This document shows positions 20,561 through 28,504 of a stretch of DNA of 64,000 bases, one piece after another. Source of the stretch: Nocardia colli (lineage in GTDB: Bacteria > Actinomycetota > Actinomycetes > Mycobacteriales > Mycobacteriaceae); contig NZ_VXLC01000004.1 in NCBI RefSeq assembly GCF_008704205.1, positions 806,001-870,000 on the forward strand. Direction: 5' to 3'. A program made the position numbers and the translations under genes. A model generated the notes under the pieces. That model saw nothing but the letters and a program-made list of their open reading frames with translations, searched no databases and had not been told where the DNA came from. Every line of letters starts with the position of its first letter. Within the stretch, counting starts at the first letter, position 1.

Positions 20561-22090
20561 ATGGCAAGTGACGACTTCGAGGTCGCGATCATCGGTGCCG
20601 GTCCTGGCGGCATCACCGCGGCCTATCACCTATTACGTTCCGGGATAACGAATTTCGTTATTCTGGACCGGGCGGGCGAGTTCGGCGGCAGCTGGCGCGA
20701 CAATGTATATCCCGGTCTCGCCGTCGATATTCCGACGCTGTTCTATCAATTCCCGTTCGCCCGCAAGGCCGATTGGTCGCGGCTGTTCCCCGAAGGCGCC
20801 GAGATCCAGCGGTACAACCAGCAGGTCGCGGAAGATCTCCACCTGTACAAGTACTTTCGGAGTAACTGCACGGTCGAACGCGAGGTGTGGGACGACCGAG
20901 ATCAGGTCTGGGTGCTCGACATCGCCGGGGACGAGCCGGTCCGGGCGCGGTTCGTGATCAACGCGGTCGGCGGATACATCAACGCGAAATCGACCGACAC
21001 GATTCCGGGAACCGGCGAATTCGGCGGGACGATACTGCGGCCGAATGCCTGGGATCCCGAATACTCCTGTCGCGGTAAACGAGTCGCCGTGATCGGCACC
21101 GGATCCAGTTCGGTGCAGATCGTCGCGGCGGTCCTCGACGAGGCCGAGCGGGTGGACGTCTATCAGCGCACGCCCTCGTGGATCCTGCCCAAGCCGGACT
21201 TCGCCTTTTCGCCACGCGCGCAACGGATTCTGGCGCTGCCGGGCGTGGCCGCGGCGATCAACGGAGCGGTGCTGGCGACTATGGAGCTCCCGCTGCAGCT
21301 GATCTGCAACGTGCTCCCGCTGCTGCCCCGCCGGCTACTGGCCGCGGCTCTCCCGCAGTACGACAAGATCTGGCGCGGCCTGTACCGAGTCCTGTTGCGG
21401 CGCAAGATCAGCGACGACGCCGATCGCAAGGCGCTGGTCCCGGGCTACGGCATCCTCGCCAAGCGTCCGGTGCTGTCGAGCAGCTTCTTCGCCGCCCTCG
21501 AATCGGACTCGGCGGCGCTGGTCGCGAACCCGATCGAACGAATCACCGCCGACGGCATTCGCACCGCCGACGGCACGGATCGCCCGTACGACCTCATCGT
21601 CCTGGCCACCGGCTATGAGCTGTTCACCGACCCGGAGACCTATCGTCCCGGAACGACGCTGGGCCCCAACGGGTTCGATCTCGCCGACGAGTACCGCAGC
21701 AACGGCCTGCGTAGCTACGGCGGCTCCGCCCACCCCGGCCTGCCCAACCGCTGGGCACTCGTCGCCCCCCAGGGCTTCGTCGGCGCCGCCTGGCACACCT
21801 TCGTCGATCTCACCGCGCGCCACGCGGTTCGGGTGATCACCGAGGCCAAGCGCCGGGAAGCCGCGGTCGCACAGGTCCGCACCGCGGCGTTCGCCCGCTG
21901 GGTCCGCAAGATGAACCGGCACGGCAAGGTGATCAGCACCTACACCGCCGACTGCAATCCCGGTCTGCGTACCTATTTCGTCAACTCGCAGGGCGAGGCG
22001 CTCTACTACCGACCGCAAACCATCAGCGGCGCACTGTGGTTCAGCCGGTTCTCGCCGATCGACGACTACTCCTTCACATCCCACAACTGA
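20561..22090 (+). CDS. FAD-dependent monooxygenase, Baeyer-Villiger-like
   Basis: 509-residue two-dinucleotide-binding flavoprotein. The FAD motif is VAIIGAGPGGITAAYHLL near the N-terminus and the NADPH motif is RVAVIGTGSSSVQIV. The first Baeyer-Villiger fingerprint, GGSWRDNVYPGLAVD, is intact. The second (F-x-G-x3-H-x3-W) reads FGGTILRPNAW, with arginine where the fingerprint has histidine. That leaves open whether it is a true type I Baeyer-Villiger monooxygenase or a related hydroxylase. It lies between the TetR gene and the SDR in one operon, suggesting a pathway in which the SDR oxidises an alcohol to a ketone that this enzyme then oxygenates. Confidence 0.9.
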   Translation: MASDDFEVAIIGAGPGGITAAYHLLRSGITNFVILDRAGEFGGSWRDNVYPGLAVDIPTLFYQFPFARKADWSRLFPEGAEIQRYNQQVAEDLHLYKYFRSNCTVEREVWDDRDQVWVLDIAGDEPVRARFVINAVGGYINAKSTDTIPGTGEFGGTILRPNAWDPEYSCRGKRVAVIGTGSSSVQIVAAVLDEAERVDVYQRTPSWILPKPDFAFSPRAQRILALPGVAAAINGAVLATMELPLQLICNVLPLLPRRLLAAALPQYDKIWRGLYRVLLRRKISDDADRKALVPGYGILAKRPVLSSSFFAALESDSAALVANPIERITADGIRTADGTDRPYDLIVLATGYELFTDPETYRPGTTLGPNGFDLADEYRSNGLRSYGGSAHPGLPNRWALVAPQGFVGAAWHTFVDLTARHAVRVITEAKRREAAVAQVRTAAFARWVRKMNRHGKVISTYTADCNPGLRTYFVNSQGEALYYRPQTISGALWFSRFSPIDDYSFTSHN

Positions 22091-22115
22091 ATCCATCGAG
22101 AATCGAGGGAACACT

Positions 22116-22931
22116 ATGACCGCACTCGCCGGAAAAGTAGCGCTGGTGACCGGAGCCGCTCGCGGACAAGGACGTTCGCACGCGGTCCGGCTGGCCCGCG
22201 CGGGCGCCGACATCGTCGCCATCGACGTCTGCGCGCAGGCCGCGAAGTACAGCGGCTACCCGATGTCCGAGCCGGAGGATCTGGCCGAGACCGCCCGCCT
22301 GGTCGAGGCCGAGGGGCGCAAGATCCTGACCAAGCAGGTCGACGTGCGCGACCTGGCCGGCCAGCAGGAGGTGGTGGCCGAGATCGTCGCCACCTTCGGC
22401 CGGCTCGACATCGTGGTCGCCAATGCCGGCGTGTGCAGCTGGGGCCGGCTCTGGGAGATCTCGGCCGAACAGTTCCAGGAGGCCGTCGACGTGAACCTGG
22501 TCGGGGTGTGGAACACGATCAAGGCGGTGGTGCCCGCGATGATCGAGGCGGGCAACGGCGGATCCATCATCACCGTCAGCTCCGTGGCCGGCGTCAAGCC
22601 GCCGCCGGGCTGCGGCCATTACGCCGCAAGCAAATTCGGCGTCGTCGGCCTGACCAAGTCGCTCGCGGTCGAGCTCGGCGAGTACGGCATCCGGGCGAAC
22701 ACGGTGCTGCCCTACGGCACCAACACCCCGCTCGGCAACGACACGTCGATGTATTCGATGTTCGAGCAGCACCCGGCCTTCGTCTACAGCTTCCCGCCCA
22801 ACCTGCTCAAGACCGACGCACTGGTGGAACCCGAGGAGATCTCCGAGGTCGTGGTGTGGCTGGCGGGGGACGCGTCGGGAGTCATCACCGGCGCCCAGAT
22901 ACCGGTGGACAAGGGTTACCTGGCCAGGTAA
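22116..22931 (+). CDS. Mycofactocin-type SDR oxidoreductase
   Basis: 271 residues. The opening GKVALVTGAARGQGRSHAVRLA followed by GADIVAIDVCAQ and EDLAETARLVEAEGRKI is the signature of the SDR group whose NAD is thought to stay bound and to be recycled by mycofactocin. The active-site pattern is HYAASKFG (Tyr-x3-Lys), after an NAG motif (VVANAGV). The ending VITGAQIPVDKGY is typical of SDRs. It starts 26 bases after the monooxygenase stop. Mycofactocin biosynthesis genes are not in the window, so dependence on that cofactor is inferred from family only. Confidence 0.92.
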   Translation: MTALAGKVALVTGAARGQGRSHAVRLARAGADIVAIDVCAQAAKYSGYPMSEPEDLAETARLVEAEGRKILTKQVDVRDLAGQQEVVAEIVATFGRLDIVVANAGVCSWGRLWEISAEQFQEAVDVNLVGVWNTIKAVVPAMIEAGNGGSIITVSSVAGVKPPPGCGHYAASKFGVVGLTKSLAVELGEYGIRANTVLPYGTNTPLGNDTSMYSMFEQHPAFVYSFPPNLLKTDALVEPEEISEVVVWLAGDASGVITGAQIPVDKGYLAR

Positions 22932-23048
22932 CCCGGCATGACACATGTCATGCCGCAGTCGTGATGGTTGACAGATCTGCTCGCCCGCCGCTCTCCGTAG
23001 CGTCAATTCTCGTAGCGCACCGCTGAATACGCCGACGAGGAGCATCCG

Positions 23049-23708
23049 ATGATCAGCACCGCATCCGACACCAGCAAGGTCGACCGGCCGGCCGAGTCGC
23101 CGGTCAAGCAGTACGCCTGGGTGGCGTCGATCGCCCGTGATATCGCCATACCGGTCGGCGCGTACTTCGTCCTGCACGCACTCGGTTACAGCGACTTCGC
23201 CGGGCTGCTCGCCGGCACCGTGGTCTCGGCGCTGATGGTGATCGGGCAGGCGATCCGGTCCCGGCGGCTGGAGCTGATGTCGGCGATCATCCTGGGCGGC
23301 TTCGTCTTCGGGCTGGTCGCGTCGCTGATCAGTGGTGACCCGCGGATGATGATCGTCAAGGATTCCGCGGCGACGGTGCTGATCGGTCTCGCGTTCCTGA
23401 TCAGCGCGATGATCGGCAAGCCGCTGACCTACCTGGTGGCGCGCAAGGCGGTCAGCGCGGGCGGTCCGGCCCGGATCGCCGAGCTCGAGACGGCCTACCG
23501 CACCGATCCGGCGAAGCGCCGCGCGTTCACCGTGCTGACCGTGATGTGGGGCGCGGGCCTGGTGCTCGAGGCCGCGATCCGAATCGTGCTGGCCTACCAA
23601 CTGCCGATCCACACCATGGCGTGGCTGTCGCCGGTGCTGATGATCGCCGTGGTCGGGCCGCTGATCGCGCTCAGCATCGTGGCCCGCAATCGGGGCCGTC
23701 GCGCCTGA
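23049..23708 (+). CDS. VC0807-like integral membrane protein
   Basis: 219 residues with about six hydrophobic segments, for example IARDIAIPVGAYFVLHAL, MSAIILGGFVFGLVASLI, TVLIGLAFLISAMIG and SPVLMIAVVGPLIALSIVA. The arrangement, including DSAATVLIGLAFLIS and KPLTYLVAR in the middle, fits the VC0807/DUF3159-like group of actinobacterial membrane proteins, whose function is not known. The short basic C-terminus (RNRGRRA) should face the cytoplasm. A strong hairpin terminator follows 13 bases after the stop, so this is a single-gene unit or the end of the upstream operon. Confidence 0.8.
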   Translation: MISTASDTSKVDRPAESPVKQYAWVASIARDIAIPVGAYFVLHALGYSDFAGLLAGTVVSALMVIGQAIRSRRLELMSAIILGGFVFGLVASLISGDPRMMIVKDSAATVLIGLAFLISAMIGKPLTYLVARKAVSAGGPARIAELETAYRTDPAKRRAFTVLTVMWGAGLVLEAAIRIVLAYQLPIHTMAWLSPVLMIAVVGPLIALSIVARNRGRRA

Positions 23709-23721
23709 GCAGTCGCGGTGC

Positions 23722-23748
23722 AGGCCCGGTCCGACGCGGACCGGGCCT
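23722..23748 (+). terminator. GC-rich hairpin terminator
   Basis: AGGCCCGGTCC and GGACCGGGCCT form a perfect 11-bp stem around the loop GACGC, 13 bases after the membrane protein stop. There is only a short pyrimidine tail (TTCC), as is common in high-GC actinomycetes. Confidence 0.8.
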
Positions 23749-23830
23749 TCCGCCTGTGCCCTCGGCCACTCGGGTCGCGCAGGTAGTGTCGGTTTCGTGG
23801 AGTTTGCTACCTAACGGAATGGAGAACGCA

Positions 23831-24184
23831 GTGCAGATCCAGATCAATACCGGAAGCGGCATCCACGGCGGCGAAGACCTGATGCGGTGGGCGGAGGCCG
23901 AGATCGCTTCGGTGCTCGACCGTTTCAGCGAACAGCTGACGCGGGTCGAGGCCCACCTGACCGACCAGAACGGCGACAAGGGCGGGCCGGAAGACAAGCA
24001 GTGCGTACTGGAGGCCCGGCCCGCCGGACAGCATCCGGTCGCGGCCACGCATCGCGGGGAAACGCTGGAAGAGGCGGTTCGCGGTGCGGCCGACAGCATG
24101 GCGCACCTGCTCGACAGCAAGTTCGGCCGGCTGCACCACGCCAAGGGCGGCGAGACGATCCGGCACATGGCCGCCCCGGAGTGA
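23831..24184 (+). CDS. HPF/RaiA-like ribosome-associated protein
   Basis: 117 residues resembling the ribosome hibernation factor / sigma-54 modulation fold: VQIQINTGSGIHGGEDLMRWAEAE as strand-helix, RVEAHLTDQNGDKGGPEDKQCVLEARPAG as the hairpin strands, then HHAKGGETIRH at the end. The strand ending KQCVLEARP and the following basic stretch match the ribosome-binding face of RaiA-type proteins. The GTG at 23831 has GGAG 6-9 bases upstream; the alternative ATG at 23819 would add four residues. No C-terminal HPF dimer domain is present, so it is a short form. Confidence 0.75.
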   Translation: MQIQINTGSGIHGGEDLMRWAEAEIASVLDRFSEQLTRVEAHLTDQNGDKGGPEDKQCVLEARPAGQHPVAATHRGETLEEAVRGAADSMAHLLDSKFGRLHHAKGGETIRHMAAPE

Positions 24185-24634
24185 TCAGGCCCCGGTAGTC
24201 GAGCCCGGCCGGACGATCATCAGCACGGTGACGACGACCCATAGCAGGTTGAAAATGCCGGTGTCCATGCCGAGCCGGCGGATCAGCGTCGGCGTCGTGC
24301 CGGGCAGGTCGGCGAGGATCTTGTGCTGGCCGGGCAGGATGAGCAGCGCGAGCACGCCGGCGGCGGCCGCGGTCAGGCCGATCGCGATGACGAGCCAGGT
24401 GTCGGTGAGCACGCCGAGGCTCAGTGCGGTGAGCGCGCCGAAGACCGGGACCAGAATCCCGAGGTAGGCGTAGACGCGGCAGATGCGATGCAGCGTGCTC
24501 AGCACGACCGGTTCGCTGCCGGGCTCGGCCAGGGTCCGGCGCGTGGTCGGCGGGAACATGCTCGCCGCGACCGTCACCGGGCCTACGGCGAGGATCACGG
24601 CCAGCACGTGGACCGAGAGCAGAAACTTCGTCAC
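24185..24634 (-). CDS. DUF2269-like membrane protein
   Basis: 149 residues from the GTG at 24634. Four hydrophobic segments are visible: KFLLSVHVLAVILAVGPVTV, VYAYLGILVPVFGALTALS, WLVIAIGLTAAAAGVLALLI and IFNLLWVVVTVLMIV. The first helix with a histidine in a small-residue context (LSVHVLAVILAVGP) is the mark of the DUF2269/CopD-like group, which may bind heme or copper, but this is not proven. It is convergent with the HPF-like gene (stops adjacent) and divergent from the GlxA-like regulator. Confidence 0.75.
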   Translation of the reverse strand: MTKFLLSVHVLAVILAVGPVTVAASMFPPTTRRTLAEPGSEPVVLSTLHRICRVYAYLGILVPVFGALTALSLGVLTDTWLVIAIGLTAAAAGVLALLILPGQHKILADLPGTTPTLIRRLGMDTGIFNLLWVVVTVLMIVRPGSTTGA

Positions 24635-24787
24635 AGCGGCGAGGCTAGTGGTGAAACGACCGGTGTGGAACAGGCGAAACTGCCACACACCGGTCGATTC
24701 CGGCCAACCGCCTCGGCCTGGTGATCTGCCTCATATCCGCAGCTCACAGGTATTGGCTCGAATTCGGCAGCCACCTATCCTGGCGTC

Positions 24788-25741
24788 ATGCATGTCGTGG
24801 CCGTGCTCGCGCTGGACAAGGTCATCCCGTCGGATCTGACCACACCCATCGATGTGTTCGGCGCGGCCAGGCTGCCCGACGGGCGGGCCGCCTACCGGGT
24901 GCGGGTCTGCGGCGTCACGCCGACGGTGGATGCCGGGGCGTTCACGTTGCAGCCCCCGTTCGACCTGACCGGGTTGGCCGACGCGGACACGATCATCGTG
25001 CCCGGCCGCGCCGATCTCACGCTGCCGGTGCCGGCGGAGGTCCTGGCCGCGCTGCGGCAGGCGGCCGCCCGCGGCACCCGCATCGCCTCGATCTGTGTCG
25101 GCGCGTTCATCCTCGCCGACACCGGCCTGCTGGACGGGTGCCGCGCGACCACGCACTGGGCCGCCGCCACCGAGTTCGCGGCCCGCTATCCGGCCATCGA
25201 GGTCGACCCGGACGTGCTCTACGTGGACAACGGGCAACTGCTCACCTCGGCGGGCGCCGCCGCGGGAATCGACCTGTGCCTGCACCTGATTCGCCGCGAC
25301 CACGGTTCCGCCGTCGCGGCCGACGCCGCCCGGTTGTCCGTCGTGCCGCTGGAACGTGAAGGGGGACAGGCGCAATTCATCGTGCACGACCAGCCGCCGA
25401 CCCCGCGCGGCTCGGTGCTGGAACCGGTAACCCGTTGGCTGCAAGACAATTTCGCCAAGGACCTGACCCTCGACGACATCGCCGCGCAGGCCGGGATGAG
25501 CACCCGCACGCTCAACCGCCGCTTCCGCGAACAGACCGGAACCACGCCGCTGCAATGGTTGTTGCGCGCCCGGATTCGGCAGGCGCAGTACCTGCTCGAA
25601 TCCACCGCGCACCCGGTGGACCGGATCGCCGGACAGGTCGGTTTCGGTTCGCCCACCGCGTTCCGGGACCGGTTCAAGCGGGTCGTCGGCACCAGTCCGC
25701 ACAGTTATCGCGCGGCCTTCCACGGGTCCGCTGTCGGCTGA
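24788..25741 (+). CDS. GlxA-like regulator: DJ-1/PfpI domain plus AraC HTH
   Basis: 317 residues. Residues 1-185 are a class I glutamine amidotransferase-like DJ-1/PfpI domain with the nucleophile-elbow pattern ASICVGAFILADTGLL, which in this family holds a cysteine (ICVGA). Residues 218-312 form an AraC-type double helix-turn-helix (LTLDDIAAQAGMSTRTLNRRF, then HPVDRIAGQVGFGSPTAFRDRF). Such proteins sense small metabolites and activate nearby catabolic genes. The methyltransferase downstream (95 bases) is in the same direction but is not an obvious target. Confidence 0.93.
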   Translation: MHVVAVLALDKVIPSDLTTPIDVFGAARLPDGRAAYRVRVCGVTPTVDAGAFTLQPPFDLTGLADADTIIVPGRADLTLPVPAEVLAALRQAAARGTRIASICVGAFILADTGLLDGCRATTHWAAATEFAARYPAIEVDPDVLYVDNGQLLTSAGAAAGIDLCLHLIRRDHGSAVAADAARLSVVPLEREGGQAQFIVHDQPPTPRGSVLEPVTRWLQDNFAKDLTLDDIAAQAGMSTRTLNRRFREQTGTTPLQWLLRARIRQAQYLLESTAHPVDRIAGQVGFGSPTAFRDRFKRVVGTSPHSYRAAFHGSAVG

Positions 25742-25838
25742 AGCATGTCACGTCAAACCGGAGACACTTACTCCGTTTCTGGTTAGACTTCATCCGTCGA
25801 ATTCCCGATCCACCATCAAGGCGAGGGACAGGTTAGTG

Positions 25839-26555
25839 ATGACTGACAATGACGCAACACCCGCGATCGACCCGACGAACATCGATTTCGAACAGGCTTA
25901 CCAGGGCGGCACCATCGTCGAGGGCCTGGCCATGGACCGGCTGCCGTGGGAGATCGGCAGGCCCCAGCCGCTGCTGGTCGAGTTCGAGCAGGCGGGGCGG
26001 ATCACCGGTGACGTGCTCGATATCGGTTGCGGCCCAGGGGATACCACGATCTACCTGGCCGGCCTCGGCTACCAGGTGACCGGCTTGGATTTCGCGCCGA
26101 CGGCGATCGAGAAGGCCAGGGCCAAGGCCGCGGAAAGCGGCGTGACCGCGTCGTTCGCCGTCGCGGACGCGACCGTGCTGACCGGTTACGACGGCCGGTT
26201 CGACACCGTGGTCAGCAGTGCGCTCGCGCATTGCCTCGATCCGGAACAGCGCAAAGCGCACGTGGCCGCGCTGGTCCGGGCGATGCGACCCGGTGCGCGA
26301 TTGATCCAATTCTGTTTCTCCGCAGCCGATTTCAGCGAGACCTACGCCCCGTACTCGATCGGCGAGGACGAGCTGCGCGCCACCTTCCGCGCGCCGGACT
26401 GGAACCTCACCGAGCTGCGCAACGACAAGCTGACCGCGATCAAGCCTTCCCCGGAGTTCAAGGCGGTGATGGACCGCAGCGGGGCGAAGCTCCAGTTCGA
26501 TGCCGAGGGTTCGATGCTGCTGCCGATCTGGGTAGTGGAGGCTGAACGGGTCTGA
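25839..26555 (+). CDS. Class I SAM-dependent methyltransferase
   Basis: 238 residues from the ATG at 25839 (a GTG directly before it is also possible). The SAM-binding motif I is VLDIGCGPGDTTIYLAGLG, followed by motif II (VTGLDFAP) and the VVSSALAHCLDPEQRKAH segment. It belongs to the broad Methyltransf_25/11 group that methylates small molecules or confers tolerance to toxic compounds. The substrate is not readable. Upstream (about 25758-25778) there is a CGGAG-N7-CTCCG inverted repeat that might be an operator. Confidence 0.9.
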   Translation: MTDNDATPAIDPTNIDFEQAYQGGTIVEGLAMDRLPWEIGRPQPLLVEFEQAGRITGDVLDIGCGPGDTTIYLAGLGYQVTGLDFAPTAIEKARAKAAESGVTASFAVADATVLTGYDGRFDTVVSSALAHCLDPEQRKAHVAALVRAMRPGARLIQFCFSAADFSETYAPYSIGEDELRATFRAPDWNLTELRNDKLTAIKPSPEFKAVMDRSGAKLQFDAEGSMLLPIWVVEAERV

Positions 26556-26633
26556 CCCTCGGCACCGATGATTTCCCGATCACCGCTCCGTCAGATCAGG
26601 CAACACCGGCACTACTGATCCAGGAGATGGACG

Positions 26634-27245
26634 ATGAGGAAAATCACCGCAGGCATGTTCGTGGCGCTCGACGGCGTGGTCGCCGACCCGCAGGACTGGC
26701 ACTTCCCGTACTTCAACGAGGAGATGGGTGCGGCGGTCTCCGCGCAGCTGGGGACCGCCGACACGCTGCTGCTGGGCCGGGTGACCTACGAGGGCTTCGC
26801 GGCGGCTTGGCCGGAGCGCGAGGACGCCGGCGGCGAGGACGCGGGCATGGCCAAGTCGATGGGCGATGCCCGCAAGATCGTGGTCACGCATCAGGACCTG
26901 GACCTGCCCTGGCGCAACTCCGAGGTGCTGAAGGGCGATCTGGTCGAGGCGGTGACCGCGCTGAAGAACGAGCCCGGCGGCGACATCGGCATGAGCGGGT
27001 CGGTGTCGGTCGTGCGCCAGTTGCTGCGGGCGGGGCTGCTGGACGAGCTGCACCTGCTGGTGCACCCGATCACGGTCGGCAAGGGGCTGCGGTTGTTCGA
27101 CGAGAGTGACTCGACGCTGCCGTTGCGGCTGTTGTCTTCGGAGACCTTCACCACCGGTGTACTGCACCTCGTCTACACCAAGGACGATGCGGCGCCGACC
27201 GGTGACTACGAGACGGCGAAGGCCGCGCTGTCCAAGGATCAGTAG
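26634..27245 (+). CDS. RibD C-terminal/dihydrofolate reductase-like protein
   Basis: 203 residues of the RibD_C family, a dihydrofolate-reductase fold. The opening RKITAGMFVALDGVVADPQDWHF is characteristic, as are LLLGRVTYEGFAAAWP and IGMSGSVSVVRQLLRAGLLDELHLLVHPITVGKG. Free-standing members are common in actinobacteria and reduce unknown substrates with NADPH; they are not the riboflavin enzyme. The last 7 bases overlap the convergent SGNH hydrolase gene. Confidence 0.92.
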   Translation: MRKITAGMFVALDGVVADPQDWHFPYFNEEMGAAVSAQLGTADTLLLGRVTYEGFAAAWPEREDAGGEDAGMAKSMGDARKIVVTHQDLDLPWRNSEVLKGDLVEAVTALKNEPGGDIGMSGSVSVVRQLLRAGLLDELHLLVHPITVGKGLRLFDESDSTLPLRLLSSETFTTGVLHLVYTKDDAAPTGDYETAKAALSKDQ

Positions 27246-27949
27246 TCCACCCGCGGCGGGCTGTCCTGGACGGCCCGCATCGCGGGGGCGAGCAGGTGCG
27301 CGAGCTGTTTGACGTATTCAGTGGCGAGGACCGCCTGTCCGGCGGTGGCGAAGTGAATACCGTCCGCGCTCAACAGGTTCGGGCGTTCGTTGAGCGGATG
27401 ATCCCACATGTCGACCACCGTGGCGTCGAATTCCGCGGCGAGCTTGCGGGTGCGGTCGTTGACCCGGCGGACGCGGTCACGCCAATCCGGAAAGACCGGC
27501 ACGACATAGGCTTTGCCGAGGGTGAAGACGGTCAGCCGGGCGCCCGTGGTTGCCGCCATGCGGTACATGTCGCGCAGCACCTGTTCGATCTCGTCGAAAT
27601 CCGGTGTGCGGCGGACGATGTCGTTCGCGCCGGACGGCAGGTGCAGCAGCTCGGGGGCGAACTCCAGCATTCGATCCGCTTGCTGCCGAAGGGTTTCCGG
27701 AGTCGTGGCCCCGATTTCCGCGGTGTTGAGATACGCGAGGCCGGGGTGCACGCGGCGCAGGACGTCGGCCACCCGGTCGCTCCAGCCGAGGGTGGCGTAG
27801 CCCGGGCTCGGGTCGCCGGTGCCGGCGGAGAGGCTGTCGCCGATCACGGCGAAGCGTTGCCAGGGGGCGTCGTAGATCAGTGCCGCGGCCTCCAAGGGTG
27901 GCAGGCAGAACGGATCGGTTTCTTCGGTGGTGGGGATAGCCACGGTCAT
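27239..27949 (-). CDS. SGNH/GDSL-family hydrolase
   Basis: 236 residues. The catalytic serine is Ser39 in FAVIGDSLSAGTGDPSPGY (block I), block III is SGANDIV, and block V is ADGIHFATAG with the catalytic Asp and His. It lacks a signal peptide, so it should act in the cytoplasm on an ester or acyl-linked substrate. The gene is preceded by a 16-base near-palindrome (27960-27975), and on the minus strand a TTGAAA box lies further upstream, so a repressor probably controls it. The MarR gene ending 41 bases upstream runs in the same direction and may be cotranscribed. Confidence 0.9.
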   Translation of the reverse strand: MTVAIPTTEETDPFCLPPLEAAALIYDAPWQRFAVIGDSLSAGTGDPSPGYATLGWSDRVADVLRRVHPGLAYLNTAEIGATTPETLRQQADRMLEFAPELLHLPSGANDIVRRTPDFDEIEQVLRDMYRMAATTGARLTVFTLGKAYVVPVFPDWRDRVRRVNDRTRKLAAEFDATVVDMWDHPLNERPNLLSADGIHFATAGQAVLATEYVKQLAHLLAPAMRAVQDSPPRVDY

Positions 27950-27959
27950 GAAACAAACA

Positions 27960-27975
27960 ATACGTGCGTACGTAT
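27960..27975. promoter_or_regulatory. Palindromic operator before SGNH hydrolase
   Basis: ATACGT-GCGT-ACGTAT has perfect 6-bp arms and lies 10 bases upstream of the SGNH hydrolase start, inside the short gap after the MarR stop. On the minus strand it sits between a TTGAAA -35-like box and the start codon, where a repressor would block transcription. Confidence 0.5.
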
Positions 27976-27990
27976 GTCTATTTCAAGTGA

Positions 27991-28443
27991 TCAGTCCTCG
28001 GCCATGGCGTGCAGCAGATCGCGCAACGCCTTCTGCTGCGCGGCGGTGAGCGAGGTGAGCGGCGACTCGGCGCCGAGTAGCTCGACCGCGTCGGCGCGCC
28101 GCCGCTGACCGGCCGGGGTCAGCACGATCTGCTTGGCCCGCCGGTCGGTCGGGTGGGGTTCACGGCGGATCAACTCCTGCTGCTCGAGTCGATCGAGGAC
28201 GAAGGTCGCGTTGGACGGCTCGCAGGACATGCGGGTGGCGAGCTCGCGCGCGGTGATCGGCTCCGACAATTCGCGCAGGGCGATGACCTGGGACGGGGTG
28301 AGGTCCAGCTGTTCGGCGACGCGCCGGACGTGCACGTCGAGCCGGTGGGTGAACTGGTGCACCAGCTTGCAGACGTCCCGGTCGAGCTCGGTGTCCACGG
28401 TCGGCGGGGGCTGGCGGTTCATTGGTCCGAGTCTAGCGCTCAT
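27991..28443 (-). CDS. MarR-family regulator
   Basis: 150 residues with the MarR winged helix: LTPSQVIALRELSEPITARELATRMSCEPSNATFVLDRLEQQELIRREPHPTDRRAKQIVLT, seen as helix-turn-helix at about 55-85 and the wing at DRRAKQ. Long helices at both ends should form the dimer. The start ATG at 28443 could instead be 28422 (MNRQPPP). It is divergent from the MFS pump gene with 61 bases between, occupied by a clear inverted repeat, so it most likely represses the pump and itself. Confidence 0.93.
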   Translation of the reverse strand: MSARLGPMNRQPPPTVDTELDRDVCKLVHQFTHRLDVHVRRVAEQLDLTPSQVIALRELSEPITARELATRMSCEPSNATFVLDRLEQQELIRREPHPTDRRAKQIVLTPAGQRRRADAVELLGAESPLTSLTAAQQKALRDLLHAMAED

Positions 28444-28456
28444 GGTTCGAACTGTG

Positions 28457-28491
28457 ATAGTTCTAGTTCATATCATTTGAGTTAGAACTAT
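28457..28491. promoter_or_regulatory. MarR/MFS intergenic inverted repeat
   Basis: ATAGTTCTA (28457-28465) and TAGAACTAT (28483-28491) are perfect 9-bp inverted arms with a 17-base spacer, AT-rich against a GC-rich background, and centred between the divergent MarR and MFS starts. This is the expected position for a shared operator-promoter. Confidence 0.65.
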
Positions 28492-28504
28492 ATGAGGATG
28501 CCTG

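Noticed and set aside
22074..23612. A 512-codon minus-strand frame over the SDR and membrane protein genes
   Set aside because: It is composed of His/Gln/Asp/Arg-rich low-complexity sequence and overlaps two well-supported genes.
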